Below the pieces are notes generated by a model that was not told the DNA's origin, did not search any database, and saw only the letters and a list, made by a program, of their open reading frames with translations. Below, piece by piece: positions 43,701 through 52,028 of a stretch of DNA of 64,000 nucleotides (positions are counted from its first letter, which is position 1; each line of letters starts with the position of its first letter). This DNA comes from an uncultured Selenomonas sp. (lineage in GTDB: Bacteria; Bacillota; Negativicutes; Selenomonadales; Selenomonadaceae), in NCBI GenBank assembly GCA_905372355.1, contig CAJPOT010000008.1:1-64000 (forward strand), given 5' to 3'. A program made the position numbers and the translations under genes.

Positions 43701-44153
43701 CTAAGAATCCTTGTCAACAAGCTTCACGTCACGCGTCATCAGATGCGTCTCCTCGTACTTGAAGGACGTGTAATCGCCGTTGAACGTGATCTCGTAATAC
43801 TTGCCCTCCGCTTCGACGAGAAGTCCCTGCTTGAGATGGGTGGAACTCGTGCGAATCTCCTCGGGCGGCACCTCCATCTCCTCGCCGAGATTGTGCAAAA
43901 ATCCCGCCATGCGCGAAGTCTGCTCGCGATCACTCTTCGTCTGGCTGAAGCTATTCCACTGTGCACCGCCCAGGAAGGCGACGGCGAGGAAGAGGATGAC
44001 GATGAGGTCGCGATAGCGCGTGACGAGACGGTTGCGAAAATACTTGATGATGGCAACGAGCAGCGCGAAAAGCATGAGAAAAGACACGCCGTACCGTACA
44101 GCGTCGTTGATCTGACTGTGCTGCACGATGTAAGCATAGGTATAGAACTGCAA
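43701..44153 (-). CDS. DUF3290 membrane protein
   Basis: A 150-residue protein with two membrane helices near the N-terminus (VRYGVSFLMLFALLVAIIKY and DLIVILFLAVAFLGGAQW). A small extracytoplasmic or cytoplasmic domain ends in TFNGDYTSFKYEETHLMTRD. DUF3290 is found next to DUF421. I chose TTG 44153 (QFYTYAYIVQHSQ after the initiator), which has GGGAGGTG 6 nt upstream, over the TTG at 44189. Confidence 0.82.
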   Translation of the reverse strand: MQFYTYAYIVQHSQINDAVRYGVSFLMLFALLVAIIKYFRNRLVTRYRDLIVILFLAVAFLGGAQWNSFSQTKSDREQTSRMAGFLHNLGEEMEVPPEEIRTSSTHLKQGLLVEAEGKYYEITFNGDYTSFKYEETHLMTRDVKLVDKDS

Positions 44154-44216
44154 GAAAAGCACCTCCCATAGTGCGGTGAGCCGCCGCAAAAAAAGAACTG
44201 CCGCGAGAGCGCAGCC

Positions 44217-45056
44217 TCAGCGCACAAAGTACGGTTTCAACAGCAATGTGAGGAAAAAGACGGCGGCGGCGACGACGACGATGCTCGCGCCCGCCGCCAT
44301 GTTGCAGTAGTAGGCGAGCAAGAGTCCCGCAACGCCCGAAAGGAGCGCGATGGCAACGGAGAGCAGATGGTAGCTCTTGACGTCCTGCGCGATATTTCTC
44401 GCGGCGGCTGCGGGCAGCACGAGCAGCGAGTTGATGATGAGAAGCCCGACCCACTGGATGCTGACGGCGACGACGACGGCGAGCACGGAAGCAAAAAGCC
44501 CCTCCGTGAGGAAGGCGGCGACGCCTCGGCTTCTAGCGAACGACGCGTTGATCGAGAGCACGAGAAGCGAGTTGAACACGAGAGCCCAGACGAGGACGAC
44601 GGCGAGAAAGACGAAGAAGAGCGAGCCGATTTCCTCGGGCGAGATGGAAAGAAGATCGCCGATCAGGTATGAGGAATATTTGTTGAAGCCGCCGCCCCGG
44701 CTCATGAGCATGAGGCCGAGCGCGATGCCCGTAGACGAGAAGACGCCGATGATCGTGTCCGTCGACGCGCTGCTGCGGTTCTTGATGTAGGTGATGAGGA
44801 GCGCGAAGACAACGGAGAAGGCGACGAGCGAGAGGAGCGGCGAGAGCCAACCCAAGAGCACGCCGACGGCAAGCCCCGTGAAAGCGCCGTGTCCCAGAGA
44901 GTCCGAGAAGAACGCCATGCGGTTCGACACGACCATCGTGCTCAGAAGCCCGAAGAGCGGCGTCACGAGCAGCACGGCGAGAAAGGCATTCTTCATGAAG
45001 CCGTGCTGCAGCCAGTCGAAGGGCAGAGCGCTGAGAAGCGCATAGAGGAGTTCCAT
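44217..45056 (-). CDS. Metal ABC transporter permease (ZnuB/MntB family)
   Basis: A 279-residue ABC-3 permease with about 8 helices. MAFFSDSLGHGAFTGLAVG is the family signature near residue 47, and SIQWVGLLIINSLLVLPAAAARNIA the conserved C-terminal segment. It should import zinc, manganese or iron with the ATPase encoded just upstream (1-bp overlap, TGATG). No substrate-binding protein gene is in the cluster. Confidence 0.88.
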   Translation of the reverse strand: MELLYALLSALPFDWLQHGFMKNAFLAVLLVTPLFGLLSTMVVSNRMAFFSDSLGHGAFTGLAVGVLLGWLSPLLSLVAFSVVFALLITYIKNRSSASTDTIIGVFSSTGIALGLMLMSRGGGFNKYSSYLIGDLLSISPEEIGSLFFVFLAVVLVWALVFNSLLVLSINASFARSRGVAAFLTEGLFASVLAVVVAVSIQWVGLLIINSLLVLPAAAARNIAQDVKSYHLLSVAIALLSGVAGLLLAYYCNMAAGASIVVVAAAVFFLTLLLKPYFVR

Positions 45057-45928
45057 CAGTGCATCGCCCCGCTTTCCTTCTCCGACTCGGCCTGCAGTGA
45101 CTCATTTATCAGAGCTTCATCCTGCAGCGCATCGGGCGCCGTCTCCATTTTCTGCGGCGCTGCGCCCGCGAGCATGCCGAAGATCTTCTTCGTGCGTGCG
45201 TCGCCGAAGACCTCGGCGGGCGTGCCGCTCGTGACAACTTTATGGTCGAGCAGCACGACCTGGTCAGCATACTTTGCAACGAGGTTCAGATCGTGCGAGA
45301 TCAGAATGATCGCCATGTCCTCTTGGGCGCGAAGCTCGGCAACGATATTGTAAAAAAGCTCCAAGCCGTTCTGGTCGACGCCCGAGACAGGCTCATCGAG
45401 GAGCAGCAGGTCGGGCACGGGATCGAGCGCGAGCGCAAGAAGCACACGCTGCAGTTCGCCGCCCGACAGTGCGCCGAGCCGCCGGTCGATGAGGTGCTCG
45501 GCATGGACGCGCGCGAGGCTCTTCAAGACGCGCGGCCGCAAGGACTTCGCGGGAAAGAGCCAAACGGGGCGGCGCGAGAGGCACGCCATGAAGATGTCCA
45601 TGACGCTCGTCGGCGAACTGACGTCGAAGCGCAGGTACTGCGGCACATAGCCGATGACGGGCTGCCCCGTGCGCCTTCCCGCCGCGTCCGCATAGGAGAG
45701 CCTCCCCTTGTGCGGCACTTCGCCGAGGATGGCACGAAGGAGCGTCGATTTTCCCGCGCCGTTCGGCCCGATGAGCGCCGTGAGCTGTCCGCAGTGGACG
45801 TGAAGGTTCACGCCCGAAAAGATTTCCACGCGCCCGAAGGATACGGCGAAGTCTTCGATCTTCGTGCAGCAGAGATGACCGCAGTCGTCCGCGGAACGCG
45901 CACGGTGATGCAAGATATTCTTGAACAA
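45056..45928 (-). CDS. Metal ABC transporter ATP-binding protein (ZnuC/MntA family)
   Basis: A 290-residue ATPase. Walker A is GPNGAGKSTLLRAIL, the signature is LSGGELQRVLLALAL, Walker B is LLLLDEPVSG and the H-loop is ILISHDLN. YVPQYLRFD fits metal-type ATPases. The first ~20 residues contain His and Cys (HHRARSADDCGHLCC) and may bind metal. The C-terminal ~40 residues are acidic. It pairs with the permease at 44217-45056. Confidence 0.88.
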   Translation of the reverse strand: MFKNILHHRARSADDCGHLCCTKIEDFAVSFGRVEIFSGVNLHVHCGQLTALIGPNGAGKSTLLRAILGEVPHKGRLSYADAAGRRTGQPVIGYVPQYLRFDVSSPTSVMDIFMACLSRRPVWLFPAKSLRPRVLKSLARVHAEHLIDRRLGALSGGELQRVLLALALDPVPDLLLLDEPVSGVDQNGLELFYNIVAELRAQEDMAIILISHDLNLVAKYADQVVLLDHKVVTSGTPAEVFGDARTKKIFGMLAGAAPQKMETAPDALQDEALINESLQAESEKESGAMH

Positions 45929-45982
45929 GGAGACGCCCCTTTCTAAGGAAGCATAGATAAAAATGCGGGAACGCGAAAGCGC

Positions 45983-46720
45983 CTAGCGCGTCAACTGGGA
46001 GAAAGACCGGTTCGCAATCCAGAAGCAAAGGAGCGCGTAGAAAACGAGCGCACCGAAAGAAAGCGCAGATGCCGCCTCGCCGCCCGCGAGTGCACGCAGG
46101 AGCACGCTCGTATGCGTGAGCGGCAGAAGCTCGATGAGGACGCGCACGACCTCGGGCAAAGCCTTCGTCGAAAAGAACGTGCCGCAGAGGAATGACATCG
46201 GCAGCAGGATGTATGTATTGACCTGTCCCATCTCTTCGTACGTCTCAATCTTCATCGCCGCGATGAAGCCAATCTCCGCGAAGATCACGCAGTTCAGCAC
46301 GAGCACGAGAAGAAAGAGCGGGGAAAGAGCGAGCTTCGCGCCGAAAAGGCAGGCGAGCACGACGATGATGGCAGAGGAAATGAGTCCGCGCAATACGGCC
46401 GCAAGCACCTTGCCGATGACGAAGGCTGCCGGACGGATTGGCGCGACGAGGTACTCTTCAAGGCTCTTGTGGTAAATGCGCTCGGCATGCACGGGAATCA
46501 CGCTGTTGAAACTGATGTTCATGGAATTGAGCGCGAGGATGCCCGGCACGAGGAAGTCGAGATAGGTGCCGGAAGACACCGATATGCTCCTGCCCAGACC
46601 CCAGCCGAAGGCGACGAGGTAGAGGAGCGGTGCGACCATGCGGCTCAGGATGAACTTCGCCAAGCGGCGCTTCAAGACAATCCAATCGCGCCAGAAGACC
46701 GTCCATATATCATAGAGCAA
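45983..46720 (-). CDS. ABC-2 type exporter permease
   Basis: A 245-residue protein with six hydrophobic helices and the ABC-2 pattern LVPGILALNSMNISFNS and LLPMSFLCGTFFSTKALPE. It belongs to the drug, polysaccharide or NodJ-like exporters. Its start is directly adjacent to the stop of the ATPase gene (46721). The substrate is unknown. Confidence 0.87.
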   Translation of the reverse strand: MLYDIWTVFWRDWIVLKRRLAKFILSRMVAPLLYLVAFGWGLGRSISVSSGTYLDFLVPGILALNSMNISFNSVIPVHAERIYHKSLEEYLVAPIRPAAFVIGKVLAAVLRGLISSAIIVVLACLFGAKLALSPLFLLVLVLNCVIFAEIGFIAAMKIETYEEMGQVNTYILLPMSFLCGTFFSTKALPEVVRVLIELLPLTHTSVLLRALAGGEAASALSFGALVFYALLCFWIANRSFSQLTR

Positions 46721-47587
46721 TCACAGCCCCTCCTTTCGCCCCGTCAGCTCGATGAAGGCGTCCTCCAGATTCGAGCGGCGGATGCTCGCCGCGCCGTCGA
46801 GCGCGGCGGCAAACGCGGCGGCGTCTTTGCGCCCTGCGAAGTAGCGGTACTCACGCCCCGCCTCGCCGTCCCACTCGACGACGAAATCGCCGAGCCGTTC
46901 GCGCAGGGCGGCAGGCGCATCGAGCGCCGCGAGCTTGCCGCGATTCATGATGGCGACGCGCGCGCAGAGGCTCTCCGCCTCCTCGATGTAGTGCGTCGTC
47001 AACAGCACCGTCACACCTTCGTGCGCCATTTGCCGGATCAGCTCCCAAATGCGCCGCCGTACCTGCGGGTCGAGCGCGACCGTCGGCTCGTCGAGGAAGA
47101 GGATGCGCGGGCGGTGCACGAGGGCGCGCGCGATGAGAAGTCTGCGCTTCATGCCGCCCGACAAACGCCGCACGGGATCGCGCCGCACGCCCTCAAGCTC
47201 GACGAAGGCGAGCAGCTCTTCTATGCGTGCGCGGCGCTCTGCCGCCCCGATATGATGCAGGCGCGCGTGCAGCTCAAGATTCTCGCCCGCCGTCAAATCC
47301 TGGTCGAAGTTCACCTGCTGCGGCACGACGCCGATCAGCTCCTTGACCGCCGCTTCATTTCCAGCAAGCGGCCTGCCCTCGTAGAAAATTGCACCCGAAG
47401 TCGGCTGCGTGAGCATCGTCAACATGCGGATCGTCGTCGTCTTGCCCGCGCCGTTCGGCCCTAAAAGCCCGAAGATCTCCCCGCGTGCGACAGCAAAAGA
47501 AAGCCCGTCTACCGCACGCTTCACCGCTGCCTTTCCCGCAGCATCGGTATGACGAAACTCCTTGACAAGATTTTCCACGCGAACCAA
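46721..47587 (-). CDS. ABC exporter ATP-binding protein (DrrA/NodI-like)
   Basis: A 288-residue ATPase. Walker A is LLGPNGAGKTTTIRML, the signature is LSGGMKRRLLIARAL, Walker B is ILFLDEPTVALD and the H-loop is LLTTHYIEEAE. The C-terminal extension of about 70 residues is typical of DrrA-type exporters. The start is TTG 47587 with GGAGGTG 5 nt upstream. With the downstream permease it forms a complete exporter. Confidence 0.9.
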   Translation of the reverse strand: MVRVENLVKEFRHTDAAGKAAVKRAVDGLSFAVARGEIFGLLGPNGAGKTTTIRMLTMLTQPTSGAIFYEGRPLAGNEAAVKELIGVVPQQVNFDQDLTAGENLELHARLHHIGAAERRARIEELLAFVELEGVRRDPVRRLSGGMKRRLLIARALVHRPRILFLDEPTVALDPQVRRRIWELIRQMAHEGVTVLLTTHYIEEAESLCARVAIMNRGKLAALDAPAALRERLGDFVVEWDGEAGREYRYFAGRKDAAAFAAALDGAASIRRSNLEDAFIELTGRKEGL

Positions 47588-47921
47588 GACAGCACCTCCT
47601 CAGCCTGCAACTTTTTCTCTTCGTTGGTAGATTACTACAGGAAGCACGTCGCGTCAACCATGCGAGGAGAAAAATCACCGTCTGCCGTACTTCGTGCCGC
47701 GTCCGCTGCCAAAAATCGTATCGCACGGAAAAATTTTTCCTGCCGCACGCAAATGATACGAAAATTTCTATCGTTCCATTTTCGTGCGAACGATAGCACG
47801 AGAAATATTTTTTCGTACCGCACGAAAACACACCGACGAAACATCCAACAGAAAAGTTCGCACAGAAAAGCCCTCGACGAAAATCATCGAGGGCTTTTTC
47901 AATTGTGCTTCCAGCACTTTT
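47588..47921. other. Gene-free region with stacked palindromes and a repeated CGCACG motif
   Basis: 47727-47740 is the perfect palindrome GGAAAAATTTTTCC. It is nested in CGTATC (47717-47722) / GATACG (47755-47760). CTATCGTT (47768-47775) and AACGATAG (47789-47796) form a second hairpin. The motif (C)GCACGnnAAA occurs near 47722, 47745, 47797 and 47820. Base composition is much more AT-rich than nearby genes. I see no open reading frame of substance here. Confidence 0.5.
47867..47898 (-). terminator. Terminator of the secreted-protein gene
   Basis: AAAAGCCCTCGA (47867-47878) and TCGAGGGCTTTT (47887-47898), a 12-bp stem with an 8-nt loop, 24 bp downstream of the stop at 47922 on the minus strand. 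Confidence 0.8.
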
Positions 47922-48392
47922 TCAATCGAAAGCGCCTACATGGATGCTCGTGATCTTTCCTGCCCCATTGAACAGAAACTTGATGCCAAGATTGCCATTG
48001 GATTCGCTCTGATAAAAGAAGCTCCCTTTCCCTTGACTGTCCGGCTCGCCATAGATGCGCAGCACCGTTTCCTTCGTCATGCCGACCGCGATGCCCGCAG
48101 GTGTGGCCCAGCCGTTATTTCCCTTGCAGTCCGCGTGCACCATTGCGTCATTGCAAAAAATGACATCCACGCTCGTTCCATAATGATATGTGTCGACCCA
48201 GCCCCGCCAAAGAGGATGCTGACTCGTCGTCGACACCTTCGACGGTGCACCGTATATACCGCGCACATAATCCACCGACGCCCCATAAGGGATGCCGCCG
48301 AGCGACACTTCCTCATCGGGCACGGAAGCGGACGCCGCGCTCATCGTCGAAAACAATGCGAGCACAGCGATTGCAGAAAAAAACTTACGCAT
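47922..48392 (-). CDS. Secreted protein of unknown function with duplicated SmpA/BamE-like segments
   Basis: A 156-residue protein with a signal peptide (MRKFFSAIAVLALFSTMSAASAS). Two similar halves follow: IPYGASVDYVRGIYGAPSKV and IAVGMTKETVLRIYGEPDSQ. Each half has the pattern G-hydrophobic-T/S-x-x-x-V-hydrophobic-x-IYGxP, seen in BamE-like periplasmic domains. The role is unknown. GGGAGAG stands before ATG 48392. It appears monocistronic. Confidence 0.7.
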   Translation of the reverse strand: MRKFFSAIAVLALFSTMSAASASVPDEEVSLGGIPYGASVDYVRGIYGAPSKVSTTSQHPLWRGWVDTYHYGTSVDVIFCNDAMVHADCKGNNGWATPAGIAVGMTKETVLRIYGEPDSQGKGSFFYQSESNGNLGIKFLFNGAGKITSIHVGAFD

Positions 48393-48466
48393 GAGGTTCA
48401 CTCTCCCTTTCAAAAATCGATTTCAGTCTGCTGAAACCCTACCTTCTTCATCCCCATCCAACGCGC

Positions 48467-49267
48467 TCACCTCTGCCGCGCCTCGTCAAACGCATCGAGC
48501 ACCGCGAGCATCTCCTGCGACAGACGGCGGCGGCATTCCGCTTTCAGCGCTTCGGGCACGCCGTAGAAAGCTTCGGCAATGCTGCCCGCGATGCAGGCGA
48601 CCGTGTCCGTATCACCGCCGAGGGACACGGCATTTCGCACGGCATCCTCGAAATCCGTGCTTTCGAGGAACGAAATAATCGCCTCGGGCACAGATCCTTG
48701 GCATGTAGCGTCCATCGAGTAATGCGGACGAATCTCATCGAGCGTGCGTGACAAATCGTAGCTGAACTCCCGCACGATATATTCCTTGATCTCCTCCTTC
48801 GGCTTGCCCTCACGCGAAAGGAAGATGGCGCTCGCCGTCGCCTCCGCGCCCTTGATTCCCTCCGCATGGTTGTGCGTAACGACCGCCGTCTGCCTTGCGA
48901 CCTCGCGCGTTCTCGTGAGTGTATCATAGAGCCAGCCCGCAGCGGCGACGCGCATCGCCGAGCCGTTGCCGAAACTGCCGTACGGCTCAGGCTCATCACT
49001 TGCCAGCCAGCGGCGGAAGAGTCCGCCGTAGCCGGCGCGAGGATACCTCCTGCCCCAGCGCTGCATCGAGCGAACGATCGCCGCACAAACCGCCGCTTCG
49101 TCCGCCTCTTCTCCCACTTCCAACAAGGCGTCGGCCACGGCGATCGTCATCACCGTATCATCCGTAAAGCGCGAGCCTTGACTGAACAGAGGAAAATCCT
49201 TCGTCTTGCCGCCGCGGTCGAATTCATACGGTGCACCGATCATATCGCCTAAGATTGCTCCATACAT
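48467..49267 (-). CDS. ADP-ribosylglycohydrolase family protein (DraG/ARH-like)
   Basis: A 266-residue all-helical hydrolase. The two metal-binding motifs are GSRFTDDTVMTIA near residue 32 and AVSLGGDTDTVACIAGSIAEA near residue 215. Together they bind two Mg2+ ions, and the family removes ADP-ribose from proteins, nucleic acids or small molecules. It lies 135 bp downstream of the zinc-macrodomain and sirtuin genes on the same strand, so it may belong to one ADP-ribose-handling unit. Confidence 0.92.
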   Translation of the reverse strand: MYGAILGDMIGAPYEFDRGGKTKDFPLFSQGSRFTDDTVMTIAVADALLEVGEEADEAAVCAAIVRSMQRWGRRYPRAGYGGLFRRWLASDEPEPYGSFGNGSAMRVAAAGWLYDTLTRTREVARQTAVVTHNHAEGIKGAEATASAIFLSREGKPKEEIKEYIVREFSYDLSRTLDEIRPHYSMDATCQGSVPEAIISFLESTDFEDAVRNAVSLGGDTDTVACIAGSIAEAFYGVPEALKAECRRRLSQEMLAVLDAFDEARQR

Positions 49268-49402
49268 GCGAATCGCTCCTTTCCGCTTCCCCGTTTATCC
49301 CAACGACTTTCATCGTCTTATGTCCAATATTTCTGCACAGACCACGGGCGTTCGTGCGTGCAATTTGACCAACGCGCAGAATTTCTCAAAAAGCATCAAA
49401 AA

Positions 49403-50311
49403 TCAAAGCTGAAAGATCCTGCAATAAATCGCCAAATCCTCGTCCTTGAACACATTGAACACGATGCGCATCGGCGCATCATGCGCCTGAAGCCACGCGC
49501 GACAGGTCGCAACAGCTGTCTCGGCGGCTTCCTGCGGCGGGTAGTGAAACTCGCCCGTCGATATGCAGCAGAAGGCGACGGAGGTCAGCCCATGCCCCGC
49601 CGCGAGGTCGAGGCACGCGCGGTAGCAGGAGGCGAGACATTGCTGCGCCTCGTGCGTGACGCCCGCGAATATACCCGGCTCATGGACATGACTTCCCACG
49701 GGCGCGATGATCGGGCCGACCGTATGAAGCACATGGCGAGCAGGCAGATTGAAACCCGGCGTGATCTTCGCGCGTCCGGCAGGCTCCGGATGCCCCTGTT
49801 CCCGCATGATTTCATCGCAGGCGGCGCGAAGGGCGAGTCCCGCCGCCGAGTGGATCGCATTGTCGATGCAGCGGTGCAGCGGCACGAAGCAGCCGCGCAG
49901 GGCGGAGTTCGCCGCATTGACGATGGCGTCGACGGCAAGGCGCGTGATGTCGCCCTGCCAGAGCACGAAGTTTTCATCCGCAGTGTTCAGGCGTGCACCG
50001 CTCGCCGCGCCGCGTGCCATAGCCGTGCACCGCTCCTCCGCCACCGTCGGCAGAGCCGCACCGTCGACGACGCCTCGCACCTCACGCTCTTCGGTGAGCA
50101 GAGCGTCCTGCACGCGCAAGAAATCCGCCTGCAAGGGAATCGGCGGACGCACGTTCATCAAAGCACGCAGGAAGTCGCGCTGCGCCTGCCTATCGCGAGG
50201 AATACGCGCGGCTTCTTCGCGATAGGCAGGCATCTCCGTCAGAAGATGCTCGATGAGGAACGCGACCTTCTCTCTGCGGCCTTCCGCTCTTTCCTGCGCT
50301 TCAATCGCCAT
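49403..50311 (-). CDS. Zinc-dependent macrodomain, protein-ADP-ribose hydrolase
   Basis: A 302-residue protein. The N-terminal ~110 residues are helical; the macrodomain follows, with LWQGDITRLAVDAIVNAANS (ADP-ribose binding). The segment ALRGCFVPLHRCIDNAIHSAAG supplies the Cys and His ligands of the zinc site that marks the Zn-Macro class. It reverses ADP-ribosylation made by the partner sirtuin. ATG 50311 overlaps the end of the sirtuin gene by 11 bp, so the two are translated together. Confidence 0.9.
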   Translation of the reverse strand: MAIEAQERAEGRREKVAFLIEHLLTEMPAYREEAARIPRDRQAQRDFLRALMNVRPPIPLQADFLRVQDALLTEEREVRGVVDGAALPTVAEERCTAMARGAASGARLNTADENFVLWQGDITRLAVDAIVNAANSALRGCFVPLHRCIDNAIHSAAGLALRAACDEIMREQGHPEPAGRAKITPGFNLPARHVLHTVGPIIAPVGSHVHEPGIFAGVTHEAQQCLASCYRACLDLAAGHGLTSVAFCCISTGEFHYPPQEAAETAVATCRAWLQAHDAPMRIVFNVFKDEDLAIYCRIFQL

Positions 50312-51182
50312 GCCCCGCACTCCTTTCTATCGCCTCCTGCAGCACCTTTAACGAAATGTCGATATCGCCGTCGACGAGGATGCTCTGCACGGCGATTTCC
50401 TGCGGCGCGACGGCTTCCCCCTGATTCATCACGCAATAGACGGCTGCGGGATTCTCCTTCGTCAGCGCCCAGAACGGATACTTGATGATACCCGGCGTAT
50501 TCGCACCGACGCCGAATTCCCAATAGAGCACGCGTCCCGTCTGATGCGCACGCAAAAATTCTTGATACCGTTTCGCCGCCTCATGCCAGCCCGCATCCTC
50601 GACGAAGGTGCTGTCAGCACGCAGATTCATCCCCATCGGCTCGCCGCAGCGAGGGCAATGCGGCACAAGCTCTCGCGGCACGCGCATCGCCTCCTGCTCA
50701 GCGACCATGCGGCGCACCGTATCATAGTTGTCATACGTCGCATCGTGACAGGGCACGGAACACTGCCAAAGGCCGTAGTCGCCCTGCGTATAAAAGAGCC
50801 GTTCCTTCGGAAAGCCGTTGTCTTGAAAAAAGTGATCGACATTCGTCGTGATGACGAAAAAGTCCTTGCTGTAAAGCAACGAAAGGAGACGCTGATAGAG
50901 CGCATTCTGTCGCTCCTCGTAGCGGTTGATCCAGATATGGCGGCTCCAATACGCCCACTTTTCTTCAAGCGTCGGGAACGGATAGAAGCCGCCCTCGTAC
51001 ATATTGCGGAAGTGATAGCGCTCGATAAAGTCGGCAAAATGCTTTTGAAAGCGTGCGCCGTCGTACAGATAACCGGCAGCCGCTGAAAGCCCTGCGCCCG
51101 CACCGACGACGACCGCCTCCGCCTCAAAAAGCGCCTGCCGCAGGCGCTCGATCTGCTGAACCATCGGAGGATTCGATGCCAT
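50301..51182 (-). CDS. SirTM-type sirtuin, protein ADP-ribosyltransferase
   Basis: A 293-residue class M sirtuin. The NAD-binding GAGAGLSAAAGY and TTNVDHFF segments are present. At the position where deacetylase sirtuins have the catalytic His, the sequence is FYTQGDYGLWQC, with Gln, as in SirTM. CSVPC and CPRC suggest a zinc site. Known SirTMs ADP-ribosylate the lipoylated GcvH-L protein, and their operons also hold a macrodomain, GcvH-L and a lipoate ligase. The last two are absent here. Confidence 0.9.
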   Translation of the reverse strand: MASNPPMVQQIERLRQALFEAEAVVVGAGAGLSAAAGYLYDGARFQKHFADFIERYHFRNMYEGGFYPFPTLEEKWAYWSRHIWINRYEERQNALYQRLLSLLYSKDFFVITTNVDHFFQDNGFPKERLFYTQGDYGLWQCSVPCHDATYDNYDTVRRMVAEQEAMRVPRELVPHCPRCGEPMGMNLRADSTFVEDAGWHEAAKRYQEFLRAHQTGRVLYWEFGVGANTPGIIKYPFWALTKENPAAVYCVMNQGEAVAPQEIAVQSILVDGDIDISLKVLQEAIERSAGHGD

Positions 51183-51299
51183 TTACTTTCCCTCATTTCG
51201 ATGTTCCGATACCATTTCTCGCCTCATTGCGATGTCATAAGATCCTCATGGCGCAAAAGCGCCGCCGTACCACAGGCAGCGCTTCCTGCCTATACCGCC
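51183..51299 (-). promoter_or_regulatory. Intergenic region with two 15-bp direct repeats upstream of the sirtuin gene
   Basis: Plus-strand CCTCATTTCGATGTT (51191-51205) and CCTCATTGCGATGTC (51222-51236) are near-identical and start 31 bp apart, about three helix turns. They lie within 60 bp of the sirtuin ATG (51182). Near 51255-51270, GGCGC...GCGCC is a possible weak terminator for the opu genes. A repressor or activator site is an inference. Confidence 0.4.
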
Positions 51300-52028
51300 C
51301 TACACTTTTTCCACAAGCTGCCGCACAAAGTCCGTCGCAGGACTCTCCTCGATCTCCTCGGGCGCGGCGAACTGCTCGATGCAGCCATCCTTCAATATGA
51401 GGACGCGCGTGCCGAGGCGCAGGGCTTCTTCGACATCGTGCGTGACGAAGACGATCGTGAGACCGCCGCGTGCGTGAATGGCGCGGATCTCGTCCTGCAG
51501 CTGGCGGCGCAAGAGAGCGTCGATCGCGCCGAAAGGCTCGTCCATCAAGAGAAGCTCGGGCGACGCCGCCAAGGCGCGCGCGATGCCGACGCGCTGCTGC
51601 TGCCCGCCAGAAAGCCCAGCGGGATAGCGTTCGCCAAGCTCTCTGGCAAGGCCGACGATCGCCATCCACTTCGCCACGGCCTTCTTCGTGCGCTCCTTGT
51701 CGCTCTTGTTCCAAAGGTTCGGCACATAGGCGATGTTTTCCTCGACCGTCAGATGCGGGAAGAGCACGCTGCCCTGAATCGCATAGCCGATCTTGCGGCG
51801 CAGCTGCACGAGATCCGCCGTCTTGAGGCTTTCGCCGAGCACCGTGATCTCGCCCGAAGTCGGCTCGACGAGTCCGTTGATCATCTTGAGGAACGTCGTC
51901 TTGCCGCCGCCCGATGCCCCGAGCACCGTGATGAATTCGCCCGCCTCGATGGAAAGGCTCAAGTCACGGACGGCCTCCGCCCCTCCATACGATTTGCTTA
52001 CATTGCGAAACGTGATGACCGCACTCAT
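51300..52028 (-). CDS. Osmoprotectant ABC transporter ATP-binding protein (OpuCA/OpuBA-like)
   Basis: A 242-residue ATPase. Walker A is LGASGGGKTTFLKMI, the signature is LSGGQQQRVGIARAL, Walker B is LLLMDEPFGAID and the H-loop is IVFVTHDVEEA. It ends after the ABC domain and has no CBS domains, so ionic-strength sensing by CBS is lacking. ATG 52028 overlaps the permease stop (ATGA) and has GGGGGTG upstream. Confidence 0.88.
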   Translation of the reverse strand: MSAVITFRNVSKSYGGAEAVRDLSLSIEAGEFITVLGASGGGKTTFLKMINGLVEPTSGEITVLGESLKTADLVQLRRKIGYAIQGSVLFPHLTVEENIAYVPNLWNKSDKERTKKAVAKWMAIVGLARELGERYPAGLSGGQQQRVGIARALAASPELLLMDEPFGAIDALLRRQLQDEIRAIHARGGLTIVFVTHDVEEALRLGTRVLILKDGCIEQFAAPEEIEESPATDFVRQLVEKV

